DNA of 64,000 bases from Aliiruegeria haliotis. GTDB taxonomy: Bacteria > Pseudomonadota > Alphaproteobacteria > Rhodobacterales > Rhodobacteraceae. The notes under the pieces were generated by a model. The model had not been told where the DNA came from. It ran no database searches and worked only from the letters and a program-made list of their open reading frames with translations. Positions 42,701 to 51,762 of this stretch are shown here, piece by piece. Numbering within the stretch: the first letter of the stretch is position 1; each line of letters starts with the position of its first letter. The DNA lies in assembly GCF_003003255.1 (NCBI RefSeq), contig NZ_PVTD01000004.1, forward strand, positions 248,001 to 312,000, given 5' to 3'. The position numbers and the translations under genes are program-made.

Positions 42701-43197
42701 GCAGCAGCCAGGCGTTTCAGAAGGTCGAGCGCCTTCGGCTCCTGCCCGGCCCGCACCATCCGCCCAAGCGCCCCATCCGGCCCACCTGACAGGCAGATCA
42801 CACCTTCGGAGTATTGCTCCAACTCGTCCGCCGTCACGTGCGGCAACTGGTGATCTCCGCGAAGGTACAGGCAGGAGTTCAGCTTGAGCAGGTTCTCGTA
42901 GCCCGCTTCGTCCTGTGCCAGCAGCACGATCGGCGCCGGCGGCACCTGCCGTTGCCCGGGAATCACCGGCTCGTATTCCAGATCGACCTGGCACCCCATG
43001 ATCGGCTGGATCCCCGCGCCGGCCGCCGTCACCGAAAACTCCAGCGCGGCGAACATGTTGTTGGTGTCTGTCACCGCAACCGCCGGCATGCCCATGTCGC
43101 GGCACAGGCCGGGCAGCTTCTTGGTGCGGATCGCCCCTTCGAGGAGCGAGTATTCCGTGTGAAGGCGAAGATGGATGAATCGTGGGGCGCTGCTCAT
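39736..43197 (-). CDS. dnaE: DNA polymerase III alpha subunit
   Basis: A 1153-residue DnaE1-type replicative polymerase. The N-terminal PHP domain starts FIHLRLHTEYSLLEGAI. The palm motif with the catalytic aspartates is MPDFDIDFCMDRR near residue 402. The C-terminal half carries helix-hairpin-helix and OB-fold regions (VVKMAGTVAAKQERKSARGN). Length matches alphaproteobacterial DnaE. It is divergent from the xdh cluster across 301 bp. Confidence 0.97.
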   Translation of the reverse strand: MSSAPRFIHLRLHTEYSLLEGAIRTKKLPGLCRDMGMPAVAVTDTNNMFAALEFSVTAAGAGIQPIMGCQVDLEYEPVIPGQRQVPPAPIVLLAQDEAGYENLLKLNSCLYLRGDHQLPHVTADELEQYSEGVICLSGGPDGALGRMVRAGQEPKALDLLKRLAAAYPNRFYVELQRHPGEDGLPDAETRTEKFFVETAYALDLPLVATNDVYFPKPKFYEAHDALICIAEGAYVDQQQERRRLTPQHYLKTPDEMAALFADLPEAIENTVEIAQRCWVVSERRDPILPTFAEDEVEELRRQAHEGLEKRLAVIPHAASVEEYNDRLEFELGIIESMGFPGYFLIVADFIKWAKEHDIPVGPGRGSGAGSLVAYALTITNLDPLRYSLLFERFLNPERVSMPDFDIDFCMDRREEVIHYVQEKYGHDKVGQIITFGALLSKAAVRDIGRVLQMPFGQVDRLSKMIPVEGVKPVSIEKALATEERLREEARNEEVVDRLLTYGQQVEGLLRNASTHAAGVVIGDRPLDELVPLYQDPRSDMPATQFNMKWVEQAGLVKFDFLGLKTLTVIQNALDLLKQRGVEIDIDHIPLDDKPTYDLYAAAKTVAVFQVESSGMMDALRRMKPTCIEDIVALVALYRPGPMENIPTYCEVKNGVKERESVHPLIDHILEETQGIIVYQEQVMQIAQVMAGYSLGGADLLRRAMGKKIKEAMDAERPKFEKGAGENGVDKKKASEVFDLLEKFANYGFNKSHAAAYAVVSYQTAYLKANYPVEFMAGIMNCDIHLTDKLSVYAEEVRRGLEIEIVPPCINRSIETFSVKEGKIVYALAALKNVGHEAMHLIVEGRGDKAFVTLFDLARRVDLKHVGKRPLEMLARAGAFDVLDRNRQRVLKSLDALVAYSAAIHEQRNSNQVSLFGEAGEDLPEPKLAQVVDWLPAERLGEEHVAIGFYLSGHPLDDYMGVLKRKGIQTLAQVEELVKSGAAVVKMAGTVAAKQERKSARGNRFAFVQLSDPSGLYEVTVFSETLEKSREHLEAGQNVVITAEATYEAEQLKLLCKGARPIDQEASSGAGGGGGLRLFINDSNAVSTVRSILSRTVEAGQVRMKGPILLTLMDPALPGEVDLEIGADLPVSPQVRGALKAVQGVLDVEELYSR

Positions 43198-43498
43198 TCC
43201 CCGACCCTAAACGCCGGAACGAAGCAGGAAAACCGGGCGCCGGGCACCTTTCTGTGGAAAAGTCCCAAGGCCCTCTCTGTGCAGGGTATTCTGCCTCCGG
43301 ATCGGCTACTCACGCGAAGCCCCGGATCGGCGCTCAAATTGTGGGCAGATGCGGCTTCAATGGGCGCAATCGGGCCGGGCCGCTTGCAATGTCGCGACAA
43401 ATTGGCTTTGCTGACCGATGCAACAGGGCCGCGCGCTTTCTACGCCGCATCGAGGGCGCGCCAGGGAAACGGCTTGAGGTACCGCGGCAGGCGACCCG
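43198..43498. promoter_or_regulatory. dnaE-xdhA divergent intergenic region with a direct repeat
   Basis: No gene is seen. CCGGATCGGC occurs twice as an exact direct repeat at 43297-43306 and 43322-43331, spaced 25 bases start to start. That is close to two and a half helical turns, so tandem regulator binding is possible. Some 168 bases separate the second copy from the xdhA start. Confidence 0.35.
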
Positions 43499-44878
43499 AT
43501 GAAAATCACGTTTCTTCTGAACGGAGAGACCGTGCGCGTAGAGGCTGAGCCTACACGCACGTTGCTGGACTGGCTGCGCGAGGACCGTGGTCTGACCGGC
43601 ACCAAGGAAGGCTGTAACGAGGGCGATTGCGGCGCCTGCACGGTCATGGTGCGAGAGCCGGGAGCCGATCCCCGCGCCTTCAACGCCTGCATTCTGTTTC
43701 TGCCACAGCTTCATGGAAAGGCGGTTCGGACCGTGGAGGGCCTCTCCAGCCCCGAAGGCGTGCTGCACCCGGTGCAGGACGCCATGATCGCTCATCACGG
43801 CAGCCAGTGCGGTTTCTGCACGCCGGGTTTTGTCATGTCGATGGCCACGGCCCATGCCAATGGCCGGACGGATTTCGACGACCAGCTTGCCGGAAACCTC
43901 TGCCGCTGCACGGGCTATGCCCCGATCATCCGCGCGGCCGAAGCCGCGGCCGACCTGCCGGTCCCGAAATGGATCGTCGACGACGTGCCGGAGGGGCTCT
44001 GCCCCGACGCGGGCGAGGAGGCGGAGGTGGCCCTGCCCACCTCCTCCGACGAGCTTGCCACCTGGTATGAAGCCAATCCCGAGGCCACGCTCGTTGCCGG
44101 CGCGACGGATGTCGGCCTCTGGGTCACGAAACAGCTTCGCGACCTCTCCCCGGTGGCCTTCCTCGGCAAGTGTGACGACCTCAAGGCGATCGAGCACACG
44201 TCGGACGGGCTGCGCATTGGCGCCATGGCCACCATCGCCACTTTTCGGGAGGCCATCTCCGGCAGCCATCCGAGCCTTGCCGAGATGCTGCGCCGGTTCG
44301 CCTCGGAGCAGGTCCGCGCCGCCGCGACGCTCGGTGGCAACATCGCCAACGGGTCCCCCATCGGGGATGCCCCGCCCGCACTGATCGCCCTCGATGCCAC
44401 CTTGCACCTGCGCAAGGGAAATACCCGGCGAGTGTTGCCGCTCCAGGATTTCTTTCTCGACTACGGAAAGCAGGACCGCGCGCCGGGCGAGTTTGTCGAG
44501 GCGGTCACGATCCCGGACCAGCCCGACCGCCTGCGGTGCTACAAGCTGTCCAAACGGTTCGATCAGGACATTTCCGCCGTGTGCGGCTGTTTCTCCGTCA
44601 CCGTCTCCGATGGCATCGTGGCCGGGGCAAAGATTGCCTTTGGTGGCATGGCCGGGATCCCGAAGCGCGCGGCAATGGTCGAGGCGGCGCTTGTCGGTCA
44701 GCCGTGGACCGAGGACACGATTGCCGCCGCGTTGCCGGCCTTTGCAGAAGATTTCAAACCGCTTTCCGACATGCGTGCCTCCGCAGACTACCGGCTCGCG
44801 ACCGCGCAAAACATGCTGCGCCGATATTTCGCCGAAGATACCGGCACCCCGGCGACCGTGTTGGAGGTTGCCCCATGA
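43499..44878 (+). CDS. xdhA: Xanthine dehydrogenase small subunit (2x[2Fe-2S], FAD)
   Basis: A 459-residue subunit. The plant-type 2Fe-2S cluster ligands are Cys39, Cys44 and Cys47 ([12 protein letters not shown]) plus Cys64. The second cluster ligands lie in [10 protein letters not shown] and [10 protein letters not shown]. An FAD-binding domain ([30 protein letters not shown]) and the CO-dehydrogenase-flavoprotein C-terminal domain follow. Electrons pass from the molybdenum subunit through both clusters to FAD and NAD. Its TGA overlaps the ATG of xdhB by four bases. Confidence 0.96.
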   Translation: MKITFLLNGETVRVEAEPTRTLLDWLREDRGLTGTKEGCNEGDCGACTVMVREPGADPRAFNACILFLPQLHGKAVRTVEGLSSPEGVLHPVQDAMIAHHGSQCGFCTPGFVMSMATAHANGRTDFDDQLAGNLCRCTGYAPIIRAAEAAADLPVPKWIVDDVPEGLCPDAGEEAEVALPTSSDELATWYEANPEATLVAGATDVGLWVTKQLRDLSPVAFLGKCDDLKAIEHTSDGLRIGAMATIATFREAISGSHPSLAEMLRRFASEQVRAAATLGGNIANGSPIGDAPPALIALDATLHLRKGNTRRVLPLQDFFLDYGKQDRAPGEFVEAVTIPDQPDRLRCYKLSKRFDQDISAVCGCFSVTVSDGIVAGAKIAFGGMAGIPKRAAMVEAALVGQPWTEDTIAAALPAFAEDFKPLSDMRASADYRLATAQNMLRRYFAEDTGTPATVLEVAP

Positions 44879-47190
44879 GCGTCAACCGCCCCCTTCCCCA
44901 CGATGCCGCACGCCTACATGTGACCGGACAGGCCCGGTATGTCGACGACATTCCCGTGCCCCGCGACTGCCTGCACCTGGCGTTCGGTTTGTCCGAAATC
45001 GCGGCGGGGCATATCACGTCCATGGATCTCGAGGCGGTGCGAAATGCGCCGGGAGTGATTTCCGTGCTGACCGCCGAAGACCTCCCGGCGGAAAACGACG
45101 TCTCCCCCGCGCCATTCTGGCACGAGGAAATGCTGTCGACCGGAGAGATCCACTACCTGGGCCAGCCGCTTTTTGTCGTGGCAGCGGAGAGCCACCTCGC
45201 GGCGCGCAAGGCTGCCCGGCTAGGGAAAATCGAGTACGACGAACGAAAGCCTGTCCTGAGCATCGATGAAGCGATGGCCGCCAACTGGCGCATCGAAGAG
45301 GACCCCCGCGTCTACAGCAAGGGCAATCCCGATGCCGCGATTGCCCAGGCGGAAACGATCATCGAGGGGTCGATGGAGATCGGCGGACAGGAGCATTTCT
45401 ACCTTGAGGGTCAGGCCGCGCTGGCGCTGCCACAGGAAGGCAGCGACATGGTGGTGCATTGCTCCACCCAGCACCCGACGGAGATTCAGCACAAGGTCGC
45501 CGAAGGCCTCGGCGTGCCGATGCACTCGGTGCGGGTCGAGGTGCGCCGCATGGGTGGCGGGTTTGGTGGCAAGGAAAGCCAGGGCAATGCGCTGGCGGTG
45601 TCCTGTGCCGTGATGGCGCGCGCAACCGGGCGCGCCTGCAAGATGCGATATGACCGTGACGACGACATGGTCATCACCGGCAAGCGCCACGACTTCCGGA
45701 TTGACTACCGTGTCGGCGTCGATGCCGAGGGACGGATCAAGGGGATCACGTTCGAGCAGTTCTGCCGCTGTGGTTGGTCGGCGGACTTGTCGCTGCCGGT
45801 TGCGGACCGGGCGATGTTGCATGCGGACAATGCCTACAATCTGCCCCATGCACGCGTCGTTTCGCACCGTCTGCGCACGAACACGCAATCGGCGACCGCC
45901 TATCGTGGTTTCGGCGGCCCGCAGGGCATGCTGGGGATCGAACGCGTGCTCGATCACATCGCTCACGCGCTCGGGCGCGATCCGCTGGAGGTTCGGCGGC
46001 TGAATTTCTACGCCGATGCGCAGGATGGCGACGTTGCATCGGCCAACGGGGCACCGGCCCGGCAGGTGACCCACTACGGCATGGAGGTCGACGATTTCAT
46101 CCTTGGCGGCCTGGTGGCCGAGCTTGAGAAAAGCGCCGACTACGCGGCGCGGCGCAAGGCGGTCGCGGCTTGGAACGCTGCCAACCCGATCCTGAAGAAG
46201 GGGATAGCGTTGAGCCCGGTGAAATTCGGGATCTCTTTCACGCTGACCCATCTGAACCAGGCCGGGGCGTTGGTGCATGTCTACAACGACGGGTCGATCC
46301 ACCTGAACCATGGCGGCACCGAGATGGGACAAGGCCTGTTCCAGAAGGTGGCGCAAGTCGCGGCGGCGCGGTTCGGGGTCGGAACGGAGCGGGTCAAGAT
46401 CACCGCCACCGACACCGGCAAGGTGCCGAACACGTCTGCGACTGCGGCTTCCTCCGGATCCGACCTGAATGGCATGGCCGTGAAAGCCGCCTGTGACGAG
46501 ATTCGGGGGCGGCTGGCCGAGTTCCTGGCCGAACGGTTCCAAACCGACCCGGCATTGGTCAGGTTCGTCGATGGCATGGTCCATGTCGGCGCCGAGACCC
46601 TGCCCTTCGACCAGGTTGTCGGCGAAGCCTACCTCGCCCGGATCAGCCTCTCGGCCACAGGGTTCTACAAGACGCCCAAGATCCGGTGGGATCGGATCGC
46701 CGGCGAAGGAAGGCCCTTTTTCTATTTTGCCTACGGGGCAGCGGTAACCGAGGTGGTGATCGACACGCTGACGGGCGAGAACCGCATCCTGCGGGTCGAC
46801 ATCCTGCATGATGCCGGCGCCTCGCTGAACCCGGCACTGGATATCGGGCAGGTCGAGGGCGGCTACGTGCAGGGCGCCGGCTGGCTGACCACCGAGGAAC
46901 TTGTATGGAACGACAAGGGGCGGCTGACCACGCACGCCCCTTCGACCTACAAGATCCCGGCCTGCTCCGACCGGCCCGACGTGTTCAATGTCGCGCTCCG
47001 GGACGGGACCAACCGGGAAGAGACAATTTATCGCTCCAAGGCGGTCGGCGAACCACCCTTCATGCTGGGAATCTCCGCGCTGATGGCGCTATCCGACGCC
47101 GTGGCGGCCTGCGGGCCCAACTATCCGGACCTCGATGCGCCGGCCACGCCAGAGCGTATCCTGGCCGCCGTGGCAAGGGCACGGGCGTGA
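44875..47190 (+). CDS. xdhB: Xanthine dehydrogenase large subunit (molybdopterin)
   Basis: A 771-residue molybdenum subunit. Cofactor-contact motifs are [11 protein letters not shown] near residue 225, [10 protein letters not shown] near 342 and [11 protein letters not shown] near 525. The catalytic glutamate is in [11 protein letters not shown] near 725. This matches xanthine dehydrogenase rather than CO or aldehyde dehydrogenases. ATG 44875 overlaps the xdhA stop (ATGA); longer upstream frames run inside xdhA. Its stop overlaps the GTG of xdhC. Confidence 0.96.
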   Translation: MSVNRPLPHDAARLHVTGQARYVDDIPVPRDCLHLAFGLSEIAAGHITSMDLEAVRNAPGVISVLTAEDLPAENDVSPAPFWHEEMLSTGEIHYLGQPLFVVAAESHLAARKAARLGKIEYDERKPVLSIDEAMAANWRIEEDPRVYSKGNPDAAIAQAETIIEGSMEIGGQEHFYLEGQAALALPQEGSDMVVHCSTQHPTEIQHKVAEGLGVPMHSVRVEVRRMGGGFGGKESQGNALAVSCAVMARATGRACKMRYDRDDDMVITGKRHDFRIDYRVGVDAEGRIKGITFEQFCRCGWSADLSLPVADRAMLHADNAYNLPHARVVSHRLRTNTQSATAYRGFGGPQGMLGIERVLDHIAHALGRDPLEVRRLNFYADAQDGDVASANGAPARQVTHYGMEVDDFILGGLVAELEKSADYAARRKAVAAWNAANPILKKGIALSPVKFGISFTLTHLNQAGALVHVYNDGSIHLNHGGTEMGQGLFQKVAQVAAARFGVGTERVKITATDTGKVPNTSATAASSGSDLNGMAVKAACDEIRGRLAEFLAERFQTDPALVRFVDGMVHVGAETLPFDQVVGEAYLARISLSATGFYKTPKIRWDRIAGEGRPFFYFAYGAAVTEVVIDTLTGENRILRVDILHDAGASLNPALDIGQVEGGYVQGAGWLTTEELVWNDKGRLTTHAPSTYKIPACSDRPDVFNVALRDGTNREETIYRSKAVGEPPFMLGISALMALSDAVAACGPNYPDLDAPATPERILAAVARARA

Positions 47191-48140
47191 GCTTCGACCC
47201 CGGCAGAATCCGTGCCACCCTCGCACGAGAGCGGCGCGTGGCGCGGGTCGTCGTGGCCGAGGTCAGCGGCTCCGCACCGCGGGAGGCCGGCGCCGCGATG
47301 CTCGTCTGGCCCGATGGGCAAAGCGGCACTATTGGAGGCGGGGCGCTGGAACTCGATGCAGCGTCGGCCGCACGGCTGGCACTTGCGACTGGCGGCACAA
47401 CCGTCCGGCGCGTGCCGCTTGGCCCCGCGCTCGGGCAATGCTGCGGTGGGGCCGTGACCCTCGTCACCGAGGTTTTCGACGCCAGCAAGCTGGACGCCCT
47501 CGAAAGCTCCGCCCGACAGGGGCATGTGCTGCGACCCGTCGATCCGGATGCCCCCGCCCTGCCACTGCGCCGCCATCTTCGCGCACTCCGCAACGGCTCG
47601 GAGGAACCGCGCACCCTGCTTGCTGGAGGGTGGTTTCTGGAACCGGTCGCCCGTGCAAGGCACGCCCTTTGGCTGCACGGGGCGGGCCACGTCGGCCGCG
47701 CAATCGTCGCCACGATGGCCCCCCTGCCCGACTGGAAGATCACCTGGGTCGATACTGCTCCGGACCGGTTCCCCGAAATTCCCGACGGGGTGGATATCCT
47801 CGTCGCGGCTGATCCCGCACAGGCGGTGGCACATGCGCCCGCCGACGCACATCACCTTGTCCTGACCTATTCGCACGCACTCGACCTCGCGCTGTGCCAT
47901 GCCGTTCTGGAGCGTGGCTTCGCCTCTGCCGGGTTGATCGGATCGGCCACCAAGTGGGCGCGTTTCCGCAATCGACTGGGTCAATTGGGGCATGCCGATG
48001 CCGCCATTTCGCGCATCCGTTGCCCCATCGGCGATCCGCGACTTGGCAAACACCCGCAGGCCATTGCGATTGGTGTCACGAAAGCGTTACTAGAAGCGAC
48101 CGCATCCAGCGACCGCACAGCCATGGAGCGCCCCGCTTGA
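47187..48140 (+). CDS. xdhC: Xanthine dehydrogenase accessory protein XdhC
   Basis: A 317-residue XdhC, which binds and helps sulfurate the molybdenum cofactor before insertion into XdhB. Visible features are VVVAEVSGSAPREAGAAMLV, LGQCCGGAVTLVTE with the conserved cysteines, and a Rossmann-like LWLHGAGHVGRAIVATMA near residue 165. The start is GTG, overlapping the xdhB stop (GTGA). The stop overlaps the TTG start of the ABC ATPase (TTGA). Confidence 0.94.
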   Translation: MSFDPGRIRATLARERRVARVVVAEVSGSAPREAGAAMLVWPDGQSGTIGGGALELDAASAARLALATGGTTVRRVPLGPALGQCCGGAVTLVTEVFDASKLDALESSARQGHVLRPVDPDAPALPLRRHLRALRNGSEEPRTLLAGGWFLEPVARARHALWLHGAGHVGRAIVATMAPLPDWKITWVDTAPDRFPEIPDGVDILVAADPAQAVAHAPADAHHLVLTYSHALDLALCHAVLERGFASAGLIGSATKWARFRNRLGQLGHADAAISRIRCPIGDPRLGKHPQAIAIGVTKALLEATASSDRTAMERPA

Positions 48141-49711
48141 CCGACCTTCTCACCATTCAGGGGCTGACCAAGGCCTATCCGGGGGTCGTTGCCAATGACG
48201 ATGTCTCCTTTGCCATCGCCCCGGGAGAGATCCACGCATTGTTGGGGGAAAACGGGGCCGGCAAGTCGACGCTGGTAAAGATGATCTACGGGCTGGTGAA
48301 GCCCGACGCTGGCGCGATGCACTTGCACGGTCAGCCCTTCACGCCCCCGGAACCCCGAGCCGCACGTGCCGCTGGCGTGGCCATGGTGTTCCAGCATTTC
48401 TCCCTTTTCGAGGCGCTGAGCGTGGCGGAAAACGTAGGGCTCGGCATGGAAAGCCCGCCACCAATGAACCAGCTCTCGCGCGAGATCCGGGAGGTGAGCC
48501 ATGCCTATGGCCTGCCGCTCGATCCGCGCCGCCTGGTGGGCGATCTGTCGGCAGGCGAGCGGCAGCGGGTGGAGATCGTGCGCTGTCTGTTGCAGGACCC
48601 GAAGCTGCTGATCATGGATGAGCCGACATCGGTCCTGACCCCGCAGGAGGTCGAGATCCTTTTCGCGACGCTGAACAAGCTGAAGTCGGAGGGGACGTCG
48701 ATCCTCTATATCTCCCACAAGCTTGAGGAGATCCGCGCGCTTTGCGACGGCGCGACCATCCTCCGCCGTGGCAAGGTTGTGGGATCCTGCGATCCACGCC
48801 AGCAATCCGCCGCAGAACTGGCGGAACTGATGGTGGGCGAAGCGCTGCATGTGCCGGATCGTGCCGCATCCGAGCCGGGCGAGGTTGTGCTGCAGGTTGC
48901 CGGGCTGACGAGCGAACATGTCAGCACATTCGGCACGCGGCTCCAGAATGTCGGTTTCGAAGTGCATGCAGGCGAGGTTCTGGGCATTGGCGGGGTTGCC
49001 GGCAACGGACAGGACGAGCTTCTGAGCGCATTGTCGGGCGAGACCAGGGGCGCGCGCGAAACCGTGCGGCTGCGTGGCGACCCTGTCGGTCACCTCGGCC
49101 CCAATGCACGACGCGACCGCGGAATGCTCTCGGCCCCCGAAGAACGCCTTGGCCATGCCGCTGCACCCGACATGAGCCTGACCGAAAACGGCGTCCTGTC
49201 CGGCTGGCAGCGGGAGAAGTTGACCTCCGGCGGGTTCGTCCGGTGGGGCGCCGCCCGCGCATTCGCTGAGAAGATCATCGAGGGGTTCGACGTGCGCACA
49301 CCGGGCACCCATGTGGCCGCGCGGGCGTTGTCGGGGGGCAACCTGCAAAAATTCGTGATCGGGCGGGAGATCCTTCAGCGCCCCGACGTGCTGGTGGTGA
49401 ACCAACCGACCTGGGGCGTCGACGCAGCTGCTGCCGCCGCGATCCGTCAGGCGCTGCTGGATCTTGCGGCACAGGGCGCAGCGGTGATCGTGATCAGCCA
49501 GGACCTCGATGAACTGATGGAAGTCTCTGACCGTTTCGCCGCGCTGAACGCAGGCCACCTGTCGGCCCCGCGCCCGGCACGGGGCCTGACCATCGAGCAG
49601 ATCGGCCTCATGCTGGGCGGCGCCCATGACATGGATGTGGCCCACACCGAGGATGCAGAGCAGATCAAGGACATGTACCAGAACCCGAAATCCGGGGAGC
49701 CACGCCCGTGA
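48137..49711 (+). CDS. Purine/nucleoside ABC transporter ATP-binding protein
   Basis: A 524-residue ATPase with two tandem ABC domains. The first has LGENGAGKSTLVKMI, LSAGERQRVEIV and LIMDEPTSVLT. The second is the usual degenerate copy (GGVAGNGQDELLSAL, LSGGNLQKFVIG). This architecture belongs to the nucleoside (BmpA-NupPQ, YufO) group within the sugar-ABC family. The start is TTG overlapping the xdhC stop by four bases, placing the transporter in the same transcript as the xdh genes. Confidence 0.93.
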   Translation: MTDLLTIQGLTKAYPGVVANDDVSFAIAPGEIHALLGENGAGKSTLVKMIYGLVKPDAGAMHLHGQPFTPPEPRAARAAGVAMVFQHFSLFEALSVAENVGLGMESPPPMNQLSREIREVSHAYGLPLDPRRLVGDLSAGERQRVEIVRCLLQDPKLLIMDEPTSVLTPQEVEILFATLNKLKSEGTSILYISHKLEEIRALCDGATILRRGKVVGSCDPRQQSAAELAELMVGEALHVPDRAASEPGEVVLQVAGLTSEHVSTFGTRLQNVGFEVHAGEVLGIGGVAGNGQDELLSALSGETRGARETVRLRGDPVGHLGPNARRDRGMLSAPEERLGHAAAPDMSLTENGVLSGWQREKLTSGGFVRWGAARAFAEKIIEGFDVRTPGTHVAARALSGGNLQKFVIGREILQRPDVLVVNQPTWGVDAAAAAAIRQALLDLAAQGAAVIVISQDLDELMEVSDRFAALNAGHLSAPRPARGLTIEQIGLMLGGAHDMDVAHTEDAEQIKDMYQNPKSGEPRP

Positions 49712-50790
49712 TCCAGCTTGAGAAACGTCCGACCCCGTCGAAATTCTGGACCTGGACGACCCCGGTCCTCGCGGTGGCCCTGACGATGATCGCGGGCGGG
49801 CTGATGTTCGCCTTGTTGGGCAAGAACCCCTTCCTCGCCATCAAGACGATCTTCTACGATCCTATCCTTGGGGAGTTCGCCTTCTATTACCGTGGCCAGT
49901 TGCTGGTGAAGGCCGGGCCGCTGATCCTGATTGCCGTGGGCCTCGCCATGGGGTTCAAGGCCGGGATCTGGAACATCGGTGCCGAAGGCCAGTACATCAT
50001 GGGTGCAATCGTCGGCGCCGGGGTAGGGCTCGCCTTCTATCCCTCCGACTCGCCGCTCATCCTGCCCGCCATGATCCTTGCGGGTGCGATCGGCGGATTG
50101 CTCTGGGCGATGATCCCCGCGATCCTGAAGGTGAAGTTCAGCACCAACGAGATCCTCGTCTCGCTCCTCCTCGTGTATGTCGCCGAACAGATCCAGGCCG
50201 CCATGGCGCTGGGTCTTCTCCGCAATCCCGATGCCACGGGCTTTCCCGGATCGCGCAACCTCGCGCAATGGGACGCCTCGGCCAACCTCGAACTGATCGC
50301 GGGCACCGGTATGCACCTTGGCGTGGTGGCGGCCCTGATCGCGGTGATCTTCGCCTATATCCTGCTGTCCCGGCACCTGATGGGCTTCCATATCCAACTC
50401 GCGGGGCAAAGCCCGAAGGCCGCCCGTTTCGGCGGCGTGAATCCGACGCGGCTGGTGATCTTCTGCATGGCAATATCCGGAGCTCTGGCGGGGCTTGCGG
50501 GGCTGTTCGAAGTCACCGGCCCGGCCGGTCAGATCTCCATCAACTTCAACTCCGGCTACGGGTTCACGGCGATCATCGTGGCCTTCCTCGGCCGCTTGCA
50601 CCCCATCGGCATCCTGCTCGCCGGGTTGCTCATGGCACTGACCTACATCGGCGGCGAGGCGGCGCAGGCGACGCTTGGCATTCCGGCGGCCGCAATTCAG
50701 GCATTCCAGGGCATGCTCCTCTTCTTCCTGCTGGGGGTCGATGTGCTCTCCAACTACCGCATCCGTTTCCTGCGCAAGGGGGTGGCGTGA
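49708..50790 (+). CDS. Purine/nucleoside ABC transporter permease 1
   Basis: A 360-residue permease with about nine to ten helices, similar to NupP/YufP. The conserved FKAGIWNIGAEGQYIMGAIVG loop is typical of the family. It pairs with the second permease to form the channel. The start is GTG overlapping the ATPase stop (GTGA). The stop and the ATG of the next gene share a base (TGATG). Confidence 0.93.
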   Translation: MIQLEKRPTPSKFWTWTTPVLAVALTMIAGGLMFALLGKNPFLAIKTIFYDPILGEFAFYYRGQLLVKAGPLILIAVGLAMGFKAGIWNIGAEGQYIMGAIVGAGVGLAFYPSDSPLILPAMILAGAIGGLLWAMIPAILKVKFSTNEILVSLLLVYVAEQIQAAMALGLLRNPDATGFPGSRNLAQWDASANLELIAGTGMHLGVVAALIAVIFAYILLSRHLMGFHIQLAGQSPKAARFGGVNPTRLVIFCMAISGALAGLAGLFEVTGPAGQISINFNSGYGFTAIIVAFLGRLHPIGILLAGLLMALTYIGGEAAQATLGIPAAAIQAFQGMLLFFLLGVDVLSNYRIRFLRKGVA

Positions 50791-51722
50791 TGGATCTCTC
50801 CTCGATCAACTGGATCCTGCTACTTGCCTCCCTGATGGTCGCCGCCACACCGATCCTGCTGGCCGGTGTCGGCGAACTCGTGACCGAACGGGCCGGTGTG
50901 CTGAACCTCGGCGTCGAGGGCATGATGATCACCGGTGCCATCTGTGGCTTCGCCATCGGGGTGGAGACCAACTCCGCCATTCTCGGCTTCGTCGCCGCGG
51001 CGCTGGCTGGTGCGGCCCTTTCCATGCTCTTCGGCCTGCTCACGCAATACCTGCTTTCGAACCAGGTGGCGACGGGGTTGGCCCTCACCCTTTTCGGCCT
51101 CGGTCTCTCGGCGCTGATCGGGCAGGGATACATCGGCATCAAGGGGCTGGAGGTGGCAAAGATCCACATTCCCCTATTGTCCGATATCCCTGTGCTCGGT
51201 CCGATCCTCTTCCGCCATGACGCGATGGTCTATGTCTCCATCTTCATCGTCGCGGGAGTCTGGGCCACGCTCAGGTATACCCGCGCCGGACTGATCCTGC
51301 GCGCGGTCGGCGAGAACCACGACGCGGCCCACGCGCTAGGGTACAAGGTCGTGCGCATCCGTCTCATGGCGATTGCCTTCGGCGGCGCCTGCGCCGGGCT
51401 GGGCGGCGCCTACCTCAGCCTCGTACGCGTGCCGCAATGGACCGAGGGCATGACTGCCGGGGCTGGCTGGATCGCACTCGCCCTCGTCGTCTTCGCATCC
51501 TGGAAACCCTGGCGCATCCTGATCGGCGCCTACCTTTTTGGTGGTCTCACGGTACTGCAACTCAACCTGCAAGCCGCCGGAATGAAAGTGCCGGTCGAGT
51601 ACCTTGCCATGTCGCCATACCTGGTCACGATCCTCGTGCTCGTGATCATGTCCTCCGGTCGCGGCCGGGCGCACCTCAATGCGCCTGCCGAACTCGGCCG
51701 GTCTTTCCACGCCTCGTCCTGA
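50790..51722 (+). CDS. Purine/nucleoside ABC transporter permease 2
   Basis: A 310-residue permease with about eight to nine helices, NupQ/YufQ-like. The motif ELVTERAGVLNLGVEGMMI is the counterpart of the NIGAEGQ loop in permease 1, and the cytoplasmic coupling segment AVGENHDAAHALGYKV is clear. ATG 50790 shares its first base with the stop of permease 1. The binding-protein gene follows after 40 bp. Confidence 0.93.
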   Translation: MDLSSINWILLLASLMVAATPILLAGVGELVTERAGVLNLGVEGMMITGAICGFAIGVETNSAILGFVAAALAGAALSMLFGLLTQYLLSNQVATGLALTLFGLGLSALIGQGYIGIKGLEVAKIHIPLLSDIPVLGPILFRHDAMVYVSIFIVAGVWATLRYTRAGLILRAVGENHDAAHALGYKVVRIRLMAIAFGGACAGLGGAYLSLVRVPQWTEGMTAGAGWIALALVVFASWKPWRILIGAYLFGGLTVLQLNLQAAGMKVPVEYLAMSPYLVTILVLVIMSSGRGRAHLNAPAELGRSFHASS

Positions 51723-51762
51723 GGCAGCTGCCCAAGAAAACCAACACGGGAGAAACACTCAC

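Noticed and set aside
41653-42789. A 378-codon plus-strand frame inside dnaE
   Set aside because: It is antisense to the catalytic palm region of DnaE, with no recognisable protein features.
45220-46935. A 571-codon minus-strand frame opposite xdhB
   Set aside because: It is antisense to a gene with clear molybdenum-cofactor motifs and has no ribosome site or domain of its own.
47981-49645. A 554-codon minus-strand frame opposite the ABC ATPase
   Set aside because: The sense strand carries complete double ABC-domain motifs. The antisense translation is a compositional artefact.
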